A DNA stretch of 26,193 nt, taken from NCBI GenBank assembly GCA_002430835.1, contig DJDA01000027.1:1-26193 (forward strand). The letters are read 5' to 3'. Below the pieces are notes generated by a model. That model ran no database searches. It was not told the origin of the DNA and saw only the letters and a list, made by a program, of their open reading frames with translations. The position numbers and the translations under genes were made by a program. Shown piece after piece: positions 18,621 to 26,193 of this stretch. Within the stretch, counting starts at the first letter, position 1; each line of letters begins with the position of its first letter. This DNA comes from Brevundimonas sp. UBA5936 (GTDB taxonomy: Bacteria; Pseudomonadota; Alphaproteobacteria; Caulobacterales; Caulobacteraceae).

Positions 18621-20105
18621 TCAGGCGCCGAACAGGCCGTTCACCCAAGTCCGCACGGCCGCTTCGTCGGTCGCGTCGCCGGCATAGGCCAGGGCGCCGG
18701 CCGGGGCGTAGGGCGCATTGTTGCCGCGCTGGCGCGTCGTCCAGGCCTTATGACCATAGCTGAGATCGGCGTAGTTGGACGGCAGACGCAGGGTCGTCGG
18801 CTCGATGAAGATGGTGTCCTCGGCCGTGGTCGAGCCGGCGATGCGCACGTTCGGCAGGCGGCTCAGCAGGTCCAGCGTGTCCAGGCAGCCGCCCGAGCAG
18901 CCGGCGTCGACCAGCACGACCACCTGGCCCTGCACCGGGTTGGCGGCGCCGGTGTCCGGGGTGGCCGGGCGGCCCGGCATGACGAAGGTCGGCTGACCGG
19001 CGGCGATGGCGCTGTCGAAGGCGGCGACAATGGCCTGGGTCTGCTCGATCACCGCGCCCGATTCCTGGACGAAGCGCGGGTCCGACACCATGCGGTTCAG
19101 GGTGTCGGCGAACCACTGACGATTGGCGGCGGTGGCGCGATAGGTGATCTGGCCCGCTTCCGGCTGGCGGCTGACGGTGAACTCCGGCGACCAGATGCGG
19201 TTGGCCAGGCCATAGCCGCGCGTGGTGGCGTTGAGCGACGAACCGTTGGCGCCGCGCAGGTCCAACACAAAGCCTTGCGGCCCGCGAATAGCGGCGGACT
19301 GGGCTTCGATCTGGGCGAAGAAGGCGTCCCAGGCCGCGTCATCGGCCAGGGAGTGGACGTTGATCCACGGGCGGCCGTTCACCGTCTCGACCGACAGCGG
19401 CGCGCCCGACGGCGTATAAACCGAGGCGCGATAGGCGGCTTCCAGGTTCTGCGCCGTGGCCGGTTGCGGCGACAGGGTGAAATCGCGGGTGCGGCGGCCG
19501 ACCTGGAACTCGCAGGTTCCGGGCACGCCCGTCGTCATCGGGTTGTTGCGGTTCCACAGCAGATAGGGCGCGCTGCGGACGCGGCCGGCCTCGGTGGTCA
19601 GATCGCCCTCGAACTGGTCCAGCTTGGCCTTGGCCAGGTCTTCGATCGGCTCGGCGTTGCAGCTCTTGAGCACGGCGCCCAGCGGCGGCGCGCCGCGCAC
19701 GCCTTCCTGAACGTAGGAGACGACGTACTGGCCGTTGCGCCAGGCTGTGGCCACGCCCGGCCAGCTGGTGGCGAAGAACGGACCCAGGCCCTCATAGGTC
19801 GGGCGGGCGGCGATGTTGGAATCGCGGAAGCCGTTGGCGTACCAGCGCAGCAGATAGGCGTGGCTGTCGCCGCTGTTGACCTGACCGGCCTTGGCCTGGG
19901 CCTGCTGCAGGCCCGCATCCAGCCAGGCGCGGAAAGGAGCGCTGGCCTCGCCCGGCACTACGGCGGCGGGATGATTGTCGCGCAGGGCCGTGTGCATGGC
20001 CTGAAGGTCTTGCCGCGCCAGATCGCTGAAATTCTGGGCCGAAGCGGCCGAGGCGGCGAAGCTCAGGGCCAGTACGGCCGCCGAAGCGGAAAGCAGGCGT
20101 TGCAT
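18621..20105 (-). CDS. Secreted S41-like peptidase
   Basis: A 494-residue protein with a signal peptide (MQRLLSASAAVLALSFAASAASA, cleavage near 23). The C-terminal half has the S41 (tail-specific/tricorn-like) pattern: a beta strand FVLDLRGANGSS (279-290), then VVVLVDAGCSGGCLDTLDLL (395-414), where S404 would be the nucleophile, then VRIAGSTTAEDTIFIEPTTLRLPSN. C403 and C407 flank the serine. The usual S-A-x-x-E pattern after the nucleophile is not seen, so catalytic competence is uncertain. The N-terminal half (about 25-240) is a family-specific helical part without a PDZ that I can see. GGGAG lies 8 bases before the ATG. It is a stand-alone gene with its own terminator. Confidence 0.82.
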   Translation of the reverse strand: MQRLLSASAAVLALSFAASAASAQNFSDLARQDLQAMHTALRDNHPAAVVPGEASAPFRAWLDAGLQQAQAKAGQVNSGDSHAYLLRWYANGFRDSNIAARPTYEGLGPFFATSWPGVATAWRNGQYVVSYVQEGVRGAPPLGAVLKSCNAEPIEDLAKAKLDQFEGDLTTEAGRVRSAPYLLWNRNNPMTTGVPGTCEFQVGRRTRDFTLSPQPATAQNLEAAYRASVYTPSGAPLSVETVNGRPWINVHSLADDAAWDAFFAQIEAQSAAIRGPQGFVLDLRGANGSSLNATTRGYGLANRIWSPEFTVSRQPEAGQITYRATAANRQWFADTLNRMVSDPRFVQESGAVIEQTQAIVAAFDSAIAAGQPTFVMPGRPATPDTGAANPVQGQVVVLVDAGCSGGCLDTLDLLSRLPNVRIAGSTTAEDTIFIEPTTLRLPSNYADLSYGHKAWTTRQRGNNAPYAPAGALAYAGDATDEAAVRTWVNGLFGA

Positions 20106-20287
20106 AGGGGTTTCTCCCGGTCCGTCAAAGTGCGGTTTGGGCGTGTTTTAGACCCATTAACGGCGCCGTCGCCACCCCTGTCGCGAATTGTGCAGCTTCT
20201 GACGGCGCGGCGTTTACGCGCGCCCGTTTCCTGACTAGGCCATGAAATCCGCAGGCGCAAAAGGCGCTGAATGCCGCGTGATTCCGA

Positions 20288-20692
20288 ATGACCGCCCTGG
20301 CCGATCTTTTTTTGAACTCCACGGGACGTATCGGCCGGGTCCGTTTTTTCCTGAGCGCAGCGTGTCTGATCTGCGTCTGGATTGCGGCGGATATCCTGTT
20401 GTCGACGCCAGGCTGGCTTCACGCCCTGATCGCCGCCGCCCTGCTCTACAGCGGCTTCTGCGTCCTGTCCCAACGCCTGCATGACCGGGGCCGTTCAGGG
20501 TGGTGGAGCGGACTGATCCTGCTGGCCTTCGCCCTGACGTGGCCGCAACCGCTGACGCTTCTGGATTGGGTCGCGGCGGCCGCGCTCGCATTCGTCGCCT
20601 TCGACCTCGCGGCCCTGCCGGGTCAGAAGGCGTTCAACCGCTACGGCGCCGCCCCCGGCGCCCGCCGTCAGAGCGGCGCGACGCCCGCCTGA
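20288..20692 (+). CDS. DUF805 family membrane protein
   Basis: A 134-residue inner-membrane protein of the DUF805 (YhaH-like) family, function unknown. The N-terminal GRIGRVRFFLSAA and the central RLHDRGRSGWW are the family signatures, and three to four hydrophobic segments lie at about 20-38, 44-60, 72-88 and 92-108. No strong ribosome-binding site precedes the ATG. The 3' end overlaps that of lipB by 25 bases in a convergent arrangement. Confidence 0.88.
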   Translation: MTALADLFLNSTGRIGRVRFFLSAACLICVWIAADILLSTPGWLHALIAAALLYSGFCVLSQRLHDRGRSGWWSGLILLAFALTWPQPLTLLDWVAAAALAFVAFDLAALPGQKAFNRYGAAPGARRQSGATPA

Positions 20693-21384
20693 ACCGGCCC
20701 GAACACCCGCTGGAAGGACGACTTCAACGCATCGTCCGCCTCGTCCATCGTCGCCAGCACGCCCAGATCGACCAGGCTGGTCACGCCGTGCTCGGTGATG
20801 CCGCACGGCACGATGCCGCCGAAATGGTCCAGGTCCGGCTCCACGTTCAGGCTGATGCCGTGGAAGCTGACCCATTTGCGGACCTTGACGCCGATGGCGG
20901 CGATCTTGTCTTCACGGCTCCAGCCCGCGCCCTTGCGCTCGACCCAGACGCCGACGCGACCCTCGCGCATGCCGGCCTCAACGCCGAAGCGGTCCAGGGC
21001 GCCGATGATCCAGCCCTCCAGACCGTGAACAAAGCCGCGCACGTCCTTGCCGCGCCGGTTCAGGTCCAGCATCACATAGGCCACGCGCTGGCCCGGCCCA
21101 TGATAGGTGAACTGCCCGCCCCGCCCCGTCCGATGAACCGGAAAACGGTCGGGCGCCAGCAGGTCGTCGTCCTTGGCCGAGACGCCTGCGGTGTAGAGCG
21201 GCGGGTGTTCCAGCAGCCAGACCAGTTCCTCGGCCTGCCCGGCGGCGATGGCGGCGACGCGCGCCTCCATGGCGGCCTCGGCGGCGGCGTAGTCGACGTA
21301 GCCCGACGACAGCGCCCATTCGACAGGACGGCCGTCCTCGCGAACCAGGCGGCGTTGGGAAGAGTTTAACGGGTCGGCAAGCAT
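20668..21384 (-). CDS. lipB: Lipoyl(octanoyl) transferase LipB
   Basis: A 238-residue enzyme that moves octanoyl from acyl carrier protein to lipoyl domains, the first step of lipoate synthesis. The motif RGGQFTYHGPGQ (88-99), the catalytic K160 in KIAAIGVKVRKWVSFHG and the nucleophile C194 in GIVPCGI are all present. The ATG at 21384 has GAGGG 4 bases upstream; a further in-frame start at 21420 would add 12 residues of arginine-rich sequence and is less likely. It is divergent from the FliN-like gene across 65 bases. Confidence 0.96.
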   Translation of the reverse strand: MLADPLNSSQRRLVREDGRPVEWALSSGYVDYAAAEAAMEARVAAIAAGQAEELVWLLEHPPLYTAGVSAKDDDLLAPDRFPVHRTGRGGQFTYHGPGQRVAYVMLDLNRRGKDVRGFVHGLEGWIIGALDRFGVEAGMREGRVGVWVERKGAGWSREDKIAAIGVKVRKWVSFHGISLNVEPDLDHFGGIVPCGITEHGVTSLVDLGVLATMDEADDALKSSFQRVFGPVQAGVAPL

Positions 21385-21449
21385 GATGCCCTCAATGTGG
21401 GGCCGAACGCGGCGGCGCAAGGGCCGCCCGTTGATTTGCGAGTACCGTC

Positions 21450-21701
21450 TTGAGCCAGATCGAAGCCGTCGATGTCGAGATTTCGGTCGTGCTGGGCCGT
21501 TCGGTCCTGCCGATGCAGCAGCTGCTGCGCATGGGCCGCGGCGCCGTGATCCCGCTGGACGCCTCGGAAAAGGACGAGGTCTGGATCCTGGCCAACAACC
21601 ATCCGGTCGCGCGCGGCGAGATCGAGATTCGCGACGACCGCATCGCCATCACGGTGACGCGCCCGGCCGATGTCTATGACTTCATGGCCGGAGCCGCGTA
21701 G
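21450..21701 (+). CDS. fliN: Short FliN/SpoA-domain protein
   Basis: An 83-residue protein consisting almost only of a SpoA (FliN C-terminal) domain: VEISVVLGRSVLPMQQLLRMGRGAVIPLD, then VWILANNHPVARGEIEI and RIAITVTRP. FliN forms the lower C-ring of the flagellar switch with FliM and FliG. An in-frame stop at 21432 and the lack of ATG or GTG force a TTG start, with GAG 7 bases upstream. It has no N-terminal extension, unlike many FliN proteins of 100 or more residues, and no flagellar gene is nearby. It could be the genuine FliN or a paralogue. Confidence 0.82.
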   Translation: MSQIEAVDVEISVVLGRSVLPMQQLLRMGRGAVIPLDASEKDEVWILANNHPVARGEIEIRDDRIAITVTRPADVYDFMAGAA

Positions 21702-21705
21702 CGCA

Positions 21706-21889
21706 CCCTCTCCCGGCGGGTGAGGGCTTGAGCCTCCAAGAGCGAAGCGATTGGCTAAGGCGAAAGGGTGAGGGGCTTGTCCCGTCAGTCGGCGGAAGCC
21801 GTCGCGCCACGGCCTTTGGCCGACTTCGCCCCCGAACCCTCACCCTTTCGCGCTCTCGTGCGCTCAAGCCCTCTCCCATCAGGAGAGGG
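21706..21889. repeat. Composite inverted-repeat element between fliN-like gene and tRNA-Leu
   Basis: The left part has a hairpin CCCTCTCCC..GGGTGAGGG (21706-21726), then GAGGGCTTGAGC (21722-21733) and GCGAAAGGGTGAGGG (21760-21774). The right part carries the inverted copies CCCTCACCCTTTCGC (21837-21851) and GCTCAAGCCCTC (21862-21873), then a perfect hairpin CCCTCTCC/GGAGAGGG (21869-21889). The two halves differ in their internal spacing. Such mosaic CTCTCCC/AAAGGGTGAGGG elements are frequent intergenic repeats in high-GC proteobacteria as far as I recall. No coding potential is seen. Confidence 0.8.
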
Positions 21890-21970
21890 AATTTCGTCCC
21901 TCTCCGCTATTTCCGCAAAACGCTCTTTTCTTTCCGTCAGCTCTCCGCTATTGCCCGCCCTCCGATGCGA

Positions 21971-22055
21971 GCGGTCGTGGCGGAATTGGTAGACGCGCAG
22001 CGTTGAGGTCGCTGTGGGGCAACCCGTGGAAGTTCGAGTCTTCTCGACCGCACCA
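21971..22055 (+). tRNA. tRNA-Leu(GAG) with encoded CCA
   Basis: A class II tRNA of 85 bases. The acceptor GCGGTCG pairs with CGACCGC, the anticodon loop gives GAG (Leu, CUC/CUU), a long variable arm (TGGGGCAACCCGT) follows, and the T-arm contains GTTCGAGTC. CCA is encoded at 22053-22055. Confidence 0.97.
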
Positions 22056-22104
22056 TCTGATCTGACAGGGCGAATCTCGGCTAGATAGGCTGAAATCATC
22101 TCAG

Positions 22105-22110
22105 AGGAGG
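22105..22110 (+). promoter_or_regulatory. Ribosome-binding site for the mgtE GTG start
   Basis: A full AGGAGG lies 7 bases before the GTG at 22118. It supports this non-ATG start for mgtE. Confidence 0.85.
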
Positions 22111-22117
22111 CAGATAC

Positions 22118-23536
22118 GTGACCCACACGGACTTTGCCCCTCTGCGCCCCGAAGAGCCTCATCTCGAAGACGAAGATCACGCCGCCCTCGGCGAAGACTA
22201 CGCCCTGACGGCGGCCTTCGTCGAAAAGGTCGTGGACGCCGCGGACGACGGCGACGGGATGCGGCTGCGCGGCCTGCTGGAAGACCTGCACCCCGCCGAC
22301 GTCGCCGACCTGATGGGCTTCCTGACCGCAGAGCATCGCTCGGTCGTGGTCCAGTGGCTGCCGCCGGAACTACTGGCGGAATCCCTGCCCGAGATGGACG
22401 ACGGCATCCGCGAGAAGGTGCTGGAGCGCGTCCCCTCGGCCACCCTGGCCGAAGCCCTGCAGGAACTGGATTCGGACGACGCCGCCTCGGTCGTCGAAGA
22501 CCTGGAGGACGACCAGCGCGAGCGCGTGCTGGCCGCCATGCCCGAGGTCGAGCGCGCGGCCATCGAATCCTCGTTGGGCTATGCGGAGGATTCGGCCGGC
22601 CGTCTGATGCAGCGCGAGTTCATGGCCGCGCCGCAGTTCTGGAACGTCGGCGACACCATCGACCACGTCCGCGCCCAGGGCGACGACCTGCCCGAGCTGT
22701 TCTTCGACATCTATGTGGTCGATCCGATGAATCGGCCGGTCGGCGGCGTCGCTATCAGCCGCATGCTGCGCAGCCCGCGCGCCACGCCCCTGATCGAGCT
22801 GATGGAGCCGGTCAACGCCATCGAGGTGGACGTCGACCAGGAAGAAGTCGCCTACATCTTCGAGAAATACCACCTGATCTCCGCCCCCGTGGTCGACACG
22901 GGCGGGCGGCTGGTCGGCCAGCTGACCGTCGATGACGTCGTCAACATCATTCAGGAAGAGAACCGCGAGGACATCCTGCGCCTGGCCGGCGTCGCCGACG
23001 AGGACCGCTCGTCCAGCGTGTTCGAGATCGTGCGCGGTCGCGTGCCCTGGCTGGGCATCAACCTGTTCACCGCCATGCTGGGCGCCAGCGTCATCGCCCT
23101 GTTCGAAGGCACCATCCAGCAGATCGTGGCCCTGGCCGTGCTGATGCCCATCGTCTCGGCCATCGGCGGCAATGCCGGGACGCAGGCCCTGACCGTCACC
23201 GTGCGCGCCCTGGCCACGCGCGAGCTGAACGCCTCCAACGCCCTCAGAACCTTCTGGCGCGAGATGGCCGTCGGCCTGGCCAACGGCTTCGTCCTGGCGC
23301 CACTGATCGGTCTGGCGGCGGGCTTCTGGTTCCAGGACTGGCGCATCGGGGCCGTCATCGCGGCGGCCATGATCCTGAACCTGCTGGTCGCGGCCAGCGT
23401 CGGCGTGCTGACGCCGCTGACCCTGTCGAAGCTGAAGTTCGACCCGGCCGTGTCCTCGGCCGTGTTCGTGACGGCGACGACCGACTTCTTCGGTTTCCTG
23501 ATCTTCCTCGGCCTGGCGACCATCGTCCTGCTGTAA
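22118..23536 (+). CDS. mgtE: Magnesium transporter MgtE
   Basis: A 472-residue MgtE-family Mg2+ channel. The cytoplasmic N-domain of superhelical repeats (about 30-150: DLHPADVADLMGFL, VPSATLAEALQELDSDDAASVVEDL) is followed by two CBS domains (about 155-275, with LMQREFMAAP and YHLISAPVVDTGGRLVGQLTVDDVV) that sense Mg2+. The connecting helix and five membrane helices (about 300-472) follow, with MPIVSAIGGNAGTQALTV and TATTDFFGFLIFLGLA. D456 in the last helix is the counterpart of the pore Asp of T. thermophilus MgtE. All domains are complete. It starts at GTG with a strong ribosome-binding site. No leader riboswitch is evident in the 62 bases after tRNA-Leu. Confidence 0.97.
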   Translation: MTHTDFAPLRPEEPHLEDEDHAALGEDYALTAAFVEKVVDAADDGDGMRLRGLLEDLHPADVADLMGFLTAEHRSVVVQWLPPELLAESLPEMDDGIREKVLERVPSATLAEALQELDSDDAASVVEDLEDDQRERVLAAMPEVERAAIESSLGYAEDSAGRLMQREFMAAPQFWNVGDTIDHVRAQGDDLPELFFDIYVVDPMNRPVGGVAISRMLRSPRATPLIELMEPVNAIEVDVDQEEVAYIFEKYHLISAPVVDTGGRLVGQLTVDDVVNIIQEENREDILRLAGVADEDRSSSVFEIVRGRVPWLGINLFTAMLGASVIALFEGTIQQIVALAVLMPIVSAIGGNAGTQALTVTVRALATRELNASNALRTFWREMAVGLANGFVLAPLIGLAAGFWFQDWRIGAVIAAAMILNLLVAASVGVLTPLTLSKLKFDPAVSSAVFVTATTDFFGFLIFLGLATIVLL

Positions 23537-23575
23537 ACCTGACCTGAAACGGCCCCGCCGATTTCGGAACGAGGC

Positions 23576-24451
23576 TTGCTCCGCCCAGGCCAGGGCGAGA
23601 ACGCCCGTTTCGAATTGGGTCAATCCGTGTCCGCAGCCGCGCCGCAACGCCGCAAGGTCTCTCGAGAAGGCCTTCTGCTGATCAAGAGCTTCGAGGGCTT
23701 CCGCCCCCGCACCGTGCTGCGCCGCGACGGCACGCCCGTCATCGGCTACGGCCACGCGCGCTCGGCCCGCCCCGGCGCCGTGGTCAGCGAAGCCGAGGCC
23801 GAACTGCTGCTGCAATACGACCTGATGCCGATCGTCGCCCTGCTGAACGAGCGCGTGCGCCTGCCGCTGAACCAGCACCAGTTCGACGCCCTGGCCAGCT
23901 TCATCTTCTCCATCGGCCTAGAGAGGTTCCAGGGCTCGGACGTCCAGGCCAAGCTGGACGCCAACGCGCCGTCCGAAGCCGCCGTCGCCCTGTCCGCCTG
24001 GCCCGAGCGCGCCTCGCCGCCGGTCGACGCCCTGTATCGCCGCCGCTCGGCCGAGCGCGCCCTGTTCGACACGGCCCCCGACCGGCCCGCGCCTCTGGAG
24101 ACCCTGCTGACCGCCCCGGTGCGCGGCCCCGGTTCTGCGGAGCCGCCCGTCGACGCCGCCCCGCCCACCGCCCCCGTCCTGCGTCATGAAGCGCGCGCCG
24201 CCGCGCCCGACGCGGCTCTGGGCGACAAGGGCGCCGTCCTGTTCATCGGCGGCGTCGGCGTCCTGGCCTTCCTGGCGGGAATCGCCGCCTTCCAGCGCGC
24301 CTGGCGCGCCCCGACGGCCAGCGACGCGACCGTCCTGATCGGCGCCGGCCTGGCTATCGCGGGCCTCATCTTCATCGGCATGGCGGCCTGGAGCGGCTTG
24401 CGCGCCAAGGCTTCATCGACGGGCGCCGAGAAGCAGAAACAGTCGCGCTAA
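23576..24451 (+). CDS. GH24 lysozyme domain protein with two C-terminal membrane segments
   Basis: A protein of up to 291 residues. The GH24 (phage-type lysozyme) core spans about 27-165: IKSFEGFRP with catalytic E40, DGTPVIGYGH, LPLNQHQFDALASFIFSIG and a final RRRSAERALF. It would cleave peptidoglycan glycan strands. A proline/alanine linker (about 168-215) leads to two hydrophobic helices (219-239 and 251-273) and a Lys-rich tail. No signal peptide is seen, so how the enzyme domain reaches the periplasm is unclear. The start is uncertain: TTG at 23576 is listed, and GTG at 23627 (17 residues later) is as likely. No phage genes surround it. It follows mgtE by 39 bases. Confidence 0.85.
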   Translation: MLRPGQGENARFELGQSVSAAAPQRRKVSREGLLLIKSFEGFRPRTVLRRDGTPVIGYGHARSARPGAVVSEAEAELLLQYDLMPIVALLNERVRLPLNQHQFDALASFIFSIGLERFQGSDVQAKLDANAPSEAAVALSAWPERASPPVDALYRRRSAERALFDTAPDRPAPLETLLTAPVRGPGSAEPPVDAAPPTAPVLRHEARAAAPDAALGDKGAVLFIGGVGVLAFLAGIAAFQRAWRAPTASDATVLIGAGLAIAGLIFIGMAAWSGLRAKASSTGAEKQKQSR

Positions 24452-24495
24452 CAGCAGTCTTTGCGAAGCTCGCGCACGATGCTACGCCTTGCGGC

Positions 24496-25659
24496 ATGAG
24501 CATTCCCTTCGCGCCCCAATCCATGGAATTCGGCCTCGGCGAGACCGCTGACGCCATCCGCGACACCACCGCCCGCTGGGCCGCCGAACGGCTGGCCCCC
24601 CGCGCCGCCGAAATCGACGAGAAGAACGAGTTCGCCCGCGACCTGTGGCCCGAGATGGGCGAACTGGGCCTGCACGGCATCACTGTCGAGGAAGAGTTCG
24701 GCGGCCTCGGCCTCGGCTACCTCGAACACGTCGTCGCGATGGAGGAAGTCTCCCGCGCCTCGGCCTCGATCGGCCTGAGCTACGGCGCCCACTCCAACCT
24801 GTGCGTCAATCAGATCCGCCGCTGGGGCACGCCCGAGCAGAAGCAGAAATACCTGCCCAAGCTGATCTCGGGCGAGCACGTCGGCTCCCTGGCCATGTCC
24901 GAGGCCGGCTCGGGCTCGGACGTCATGTCCATGCGCACCCGCGCCGAGAAGAAGGGCGACCGCTACGTCCTGAACGGCACCAAGTTCTGGATCACCAACG
25001 CCCCCTCGGCCGACACCCTGGTCGTCTACGCCCGCACGGGCGAGGGTAACGGCGGCGTCACCGCCTTCCTGATCGAAAAGGGCATGAAGGGGTTCAACGT
25101 CTCCAAGAAGCTGGACAAGATGGGCATGCGCGGCTCGGACACCGCCGAGCTGGTGTTCGAGGATTGCGAAGTCCCCGAAGAGAACATCATGGGCGGCGAA
25201 GGGCGCGGCGCGGCCGTGCTGATGAGCGGCCTGGACTATGAGCGCGCCGTCCTGTCGGCCGGTCCGCTGGGCATCATGCAGGCCGCCCTGGACGTGGTCC
25301 TGCCCTACGTTCGCGACCGCAAGCAGTTCGGCAAGGCCATCGGCAGCTTCCAGCTGATGCAGGCCAAGGTGGCCGACATGTACGTCGCCCTGAACAGCGC
25401 CCGCGCCTATGTCTACGCCGTGGCCCGCGCCTGCGACCAGGGCAAGACCACCCGCTACGACGCGGCGGGCGCCATTCTGCTGGCCTCCGAGAACGCGGTG
25501 AAGGTCTCCCTTGAGGCCGTCCAGGCCCTGGGCGGCGCCGGCTACACCAAGGAATGGCCGGTCGAGCGTCTGGTCCGCGACGCCAAGCTCTACGACATCG
25601 GCGCCGGCACCAACGAAATCCGCCGCTTCCTGATCGGCCGCGAGCTTCTGGGCAGCTGA
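24496..25659 (+). CDS. ivd: Isovaleryl-CoA dehydrogenase
   Basis: A 387-residue acyl-CoA dehydrogenase that oxidises isovaleryl-CoA to 3-methylcrotonyl-CoA in leucine breakdown, with FAD and electron-transfer flavoprotein. LSYGAHSNLCVNQIRRWG (94-111), LAMSEAGSGSDVMSM (132-146) and WITNA (165-169) are typical. The catalytic base is the helix-G glutamate E249 in GLDYERAVL, the position used by isovaleryl-CoA dehydrogenases rather than the usual C-terminal Glu. QALGGAGYTKEWPVERLVRDAK and IGAGTNEIRR close the protein. No methylcrotonyl-CoA carboxylase genes are in the window. The ATG lacks a strong ribosome-binding site. Confidence 0.94.
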   Translation: MSIPFAPQSMEFGLGETADAIRDTTARWAAERLAPRAAEIDEKNEFARDLWPEMGELGLHGITVEEEFGGLGLGYLEHVVAMEEVSRASASIGLSYGAHSNLCVNQIRRWGTPEQKQKYLPKLISGEHVGSLAMSEAGSGSDVMSMRTRAEKKGDRYVLNGTKFWITNAPSADTLVVYARTGEGNGGVTAFLIEKGMKGFNVSKKLDKMGMRGSDTAELVFEDCEVPEENIMGGEGRGAAVLMSGLDYERAVLSAGPLGIMQAALDVVLPYVRDRKQFGKAIGSFQLMQAKVADMYVALNSARAYVYAVARACDQGKTTRYDAAGAILLASENAVKVSLEAVQALGGAGYTKEWPVERLVRDAKLYDIGAGTNEIRRFLIGRELLGS

Positions 25660-25709
25660 CGGAACCCCAAGGCGGGCGGGCGGTTGCCCTTCATTCGAAG
25701 GAGATCGTC

Positions 25710-25898
25710 ATGCCCGCCAAATCCGCCGCCCAGCAGAAAGCCGCCGGAGCCGCCCTGTCGGCCAAGCGCGGCGACACGCCCAAGTCCAAGCTGAAGGGCG
25801 CATCGAAATCCATGATGGAATCGATGAACGAGAAGCAGCTTGAAGCGTTCGCCCGAACCAAGCGCCAGGGCAAACCCGAACACGTCTCAAAGCACTGA
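25710..25898 (+). CDS. DUF3008 family small protein
   Basis: A 62-residue, Lys/Ala/Ser-rich basic protein. MPAKSAAQQKAAGAALSAKRG at the start, then SKLKGASKSMMESMNEKQLEAFA and KRQGKPEHVSKH, match the DUF3008 pattern of small, possibly stress-related or nucleic-acid-associated proteins; function is unknown. GAAGGAG lies 6 bases before the ATG, which makes this start firm. It is 50 bases downstream of the ivd stop. Confidence 0.9.
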   Translation: MPAKSAAQQKAAGAALSAKRGDTPKSKLKGASKSMMESMNEKQLEAFARTKRQGKPEHVSKH

Positions 25899-25980
25899 TC
25901 CACCGCCAGCAGAACAAGCTATGGCGCCGACTCTCGCGCGCCCCTACCTTGGCTTCACTTCTCGCTCTGAGTCCCGCTTG

Positions 25981-26193
25981 ATGACGCTCGTTTCCACGCC
26001 GCCGCCCGACGAACGCCGCACCTTTTCCGACATGCTGGAACGACTGGGCGAAGGCAAGTCGGAGAAGCTGTCCCTGCGCGAGATGGTCGAAGGCTTCGGC
26101 GAGCGCGGCTTCGGCGCCGTCATCCTGATGCTGGCGCTGATGGCCCTGTTTCCGTGGCCGCCGGGCGGCAAGGCGGTCTTTTCCGTGCCGATC
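25981..26193 (+). CDS. ExoD-family exopolysaccharide synthesis protein (partial)
   Basis: The first 71 residues of a gene that runs off the window. RTFSDMLERLGEGKSEKLSLREMVEGFGERGFGAVILMLALMALFPWPPGGKAVFSVPI matches the N-terminal part of ExoD, an inner-membrane protein linked to exopolysaccharide production in rhizobia. The first membrane helix (about residues 43-55) is visible. An in-frame ATG at 25921 would add 20 residues; neither start has a clear ribosome-binding site, and I prefer 25981 because the family core starts shortly after it. Confidence 0.85.
   Translation, partial: MTLVSTPPPDERRTFSDMLERLGEGKSEKLSLREMVEGFGERGFGAVILMLALMALFPWPPGGKAVFSVPI

Noticed and set aside
22056..22117. 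Possible magnesium-sensing leader before mgtE
   Set aside because: Only 62 bases separate tRNA-Leu and mgtE, too short for an M-box, and no matching fold is visible.

Overview
The window reads as about 26 kb of chromosome from an alphaproteobacterium of the Caulobacteraceae, most likely Brevundimonas or a close relative. The inference rests on high GC content, the murA-DUF2948-UPF0262-infA-maf-RNase-yacG-tRNA-Phe block, a Caulobacter-style TonB-dependent receptor and small alphaproteobacterial families (UPF0262, DUF2948). No transposase, integrase, phage structural gene, CRISPR array or rRNA was seen.

Left block (367-5331). A tight minus-strand housekeeping run goes from a small conserved protein through murA, DUF2948, UPF0262, infA, maf, a compact RNase E/G-like protein and yacG to tRNA-Phe. 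Many of its junctions overlap or nearly abut. A plus-strand tRNA-Thr(GGT) follows at 5257, with a strong hairpin just downstream.

Accessory block (5534-12150). This is the most interesting part. On the minus strand lie a TonB-dependent receptor, two paralogous half-size PepSY membrane proteins, a terminator, a HutC-type GntR regulator and an NADH-type FAD ferredoxin reductase. The receptor promoter region carries a perfect 12-bp palindrome that contains GTATATAC, which fits the HutC-subfamily operator GTMTAKAC. I infer a locally regulated, redox-coupled uptake system for a metal chelate, with the PepSY pair acting like a split FoxB-type reductase. No histidine-utilisation genes are present.

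Middle block (12272-20692). It holds a GNAT acetyltransferase, a large secreted beta-propeller/amidohydrolase with an atypical metal-site motif set, a DedA membrane protein, a Caulobacteraceae-type secreted protein, msrB, an S41-like secreted peptidase and a DUF805 protein. A large inverted repeat sits between the convergent amidohydrolase and DedA genes.

Right block (20668-26193). It holds lipB, a short FliN-like protein with a TTG start, a second inverted-repeat element, tRNA-Leu(GAG), mgtE, a GH24 lysozyme with two C-terminal membrane segments, isovaleryl-CoA dehydrogenase, a DUF3008 protein and the start of an ExoD-family gene that runs off the edge.
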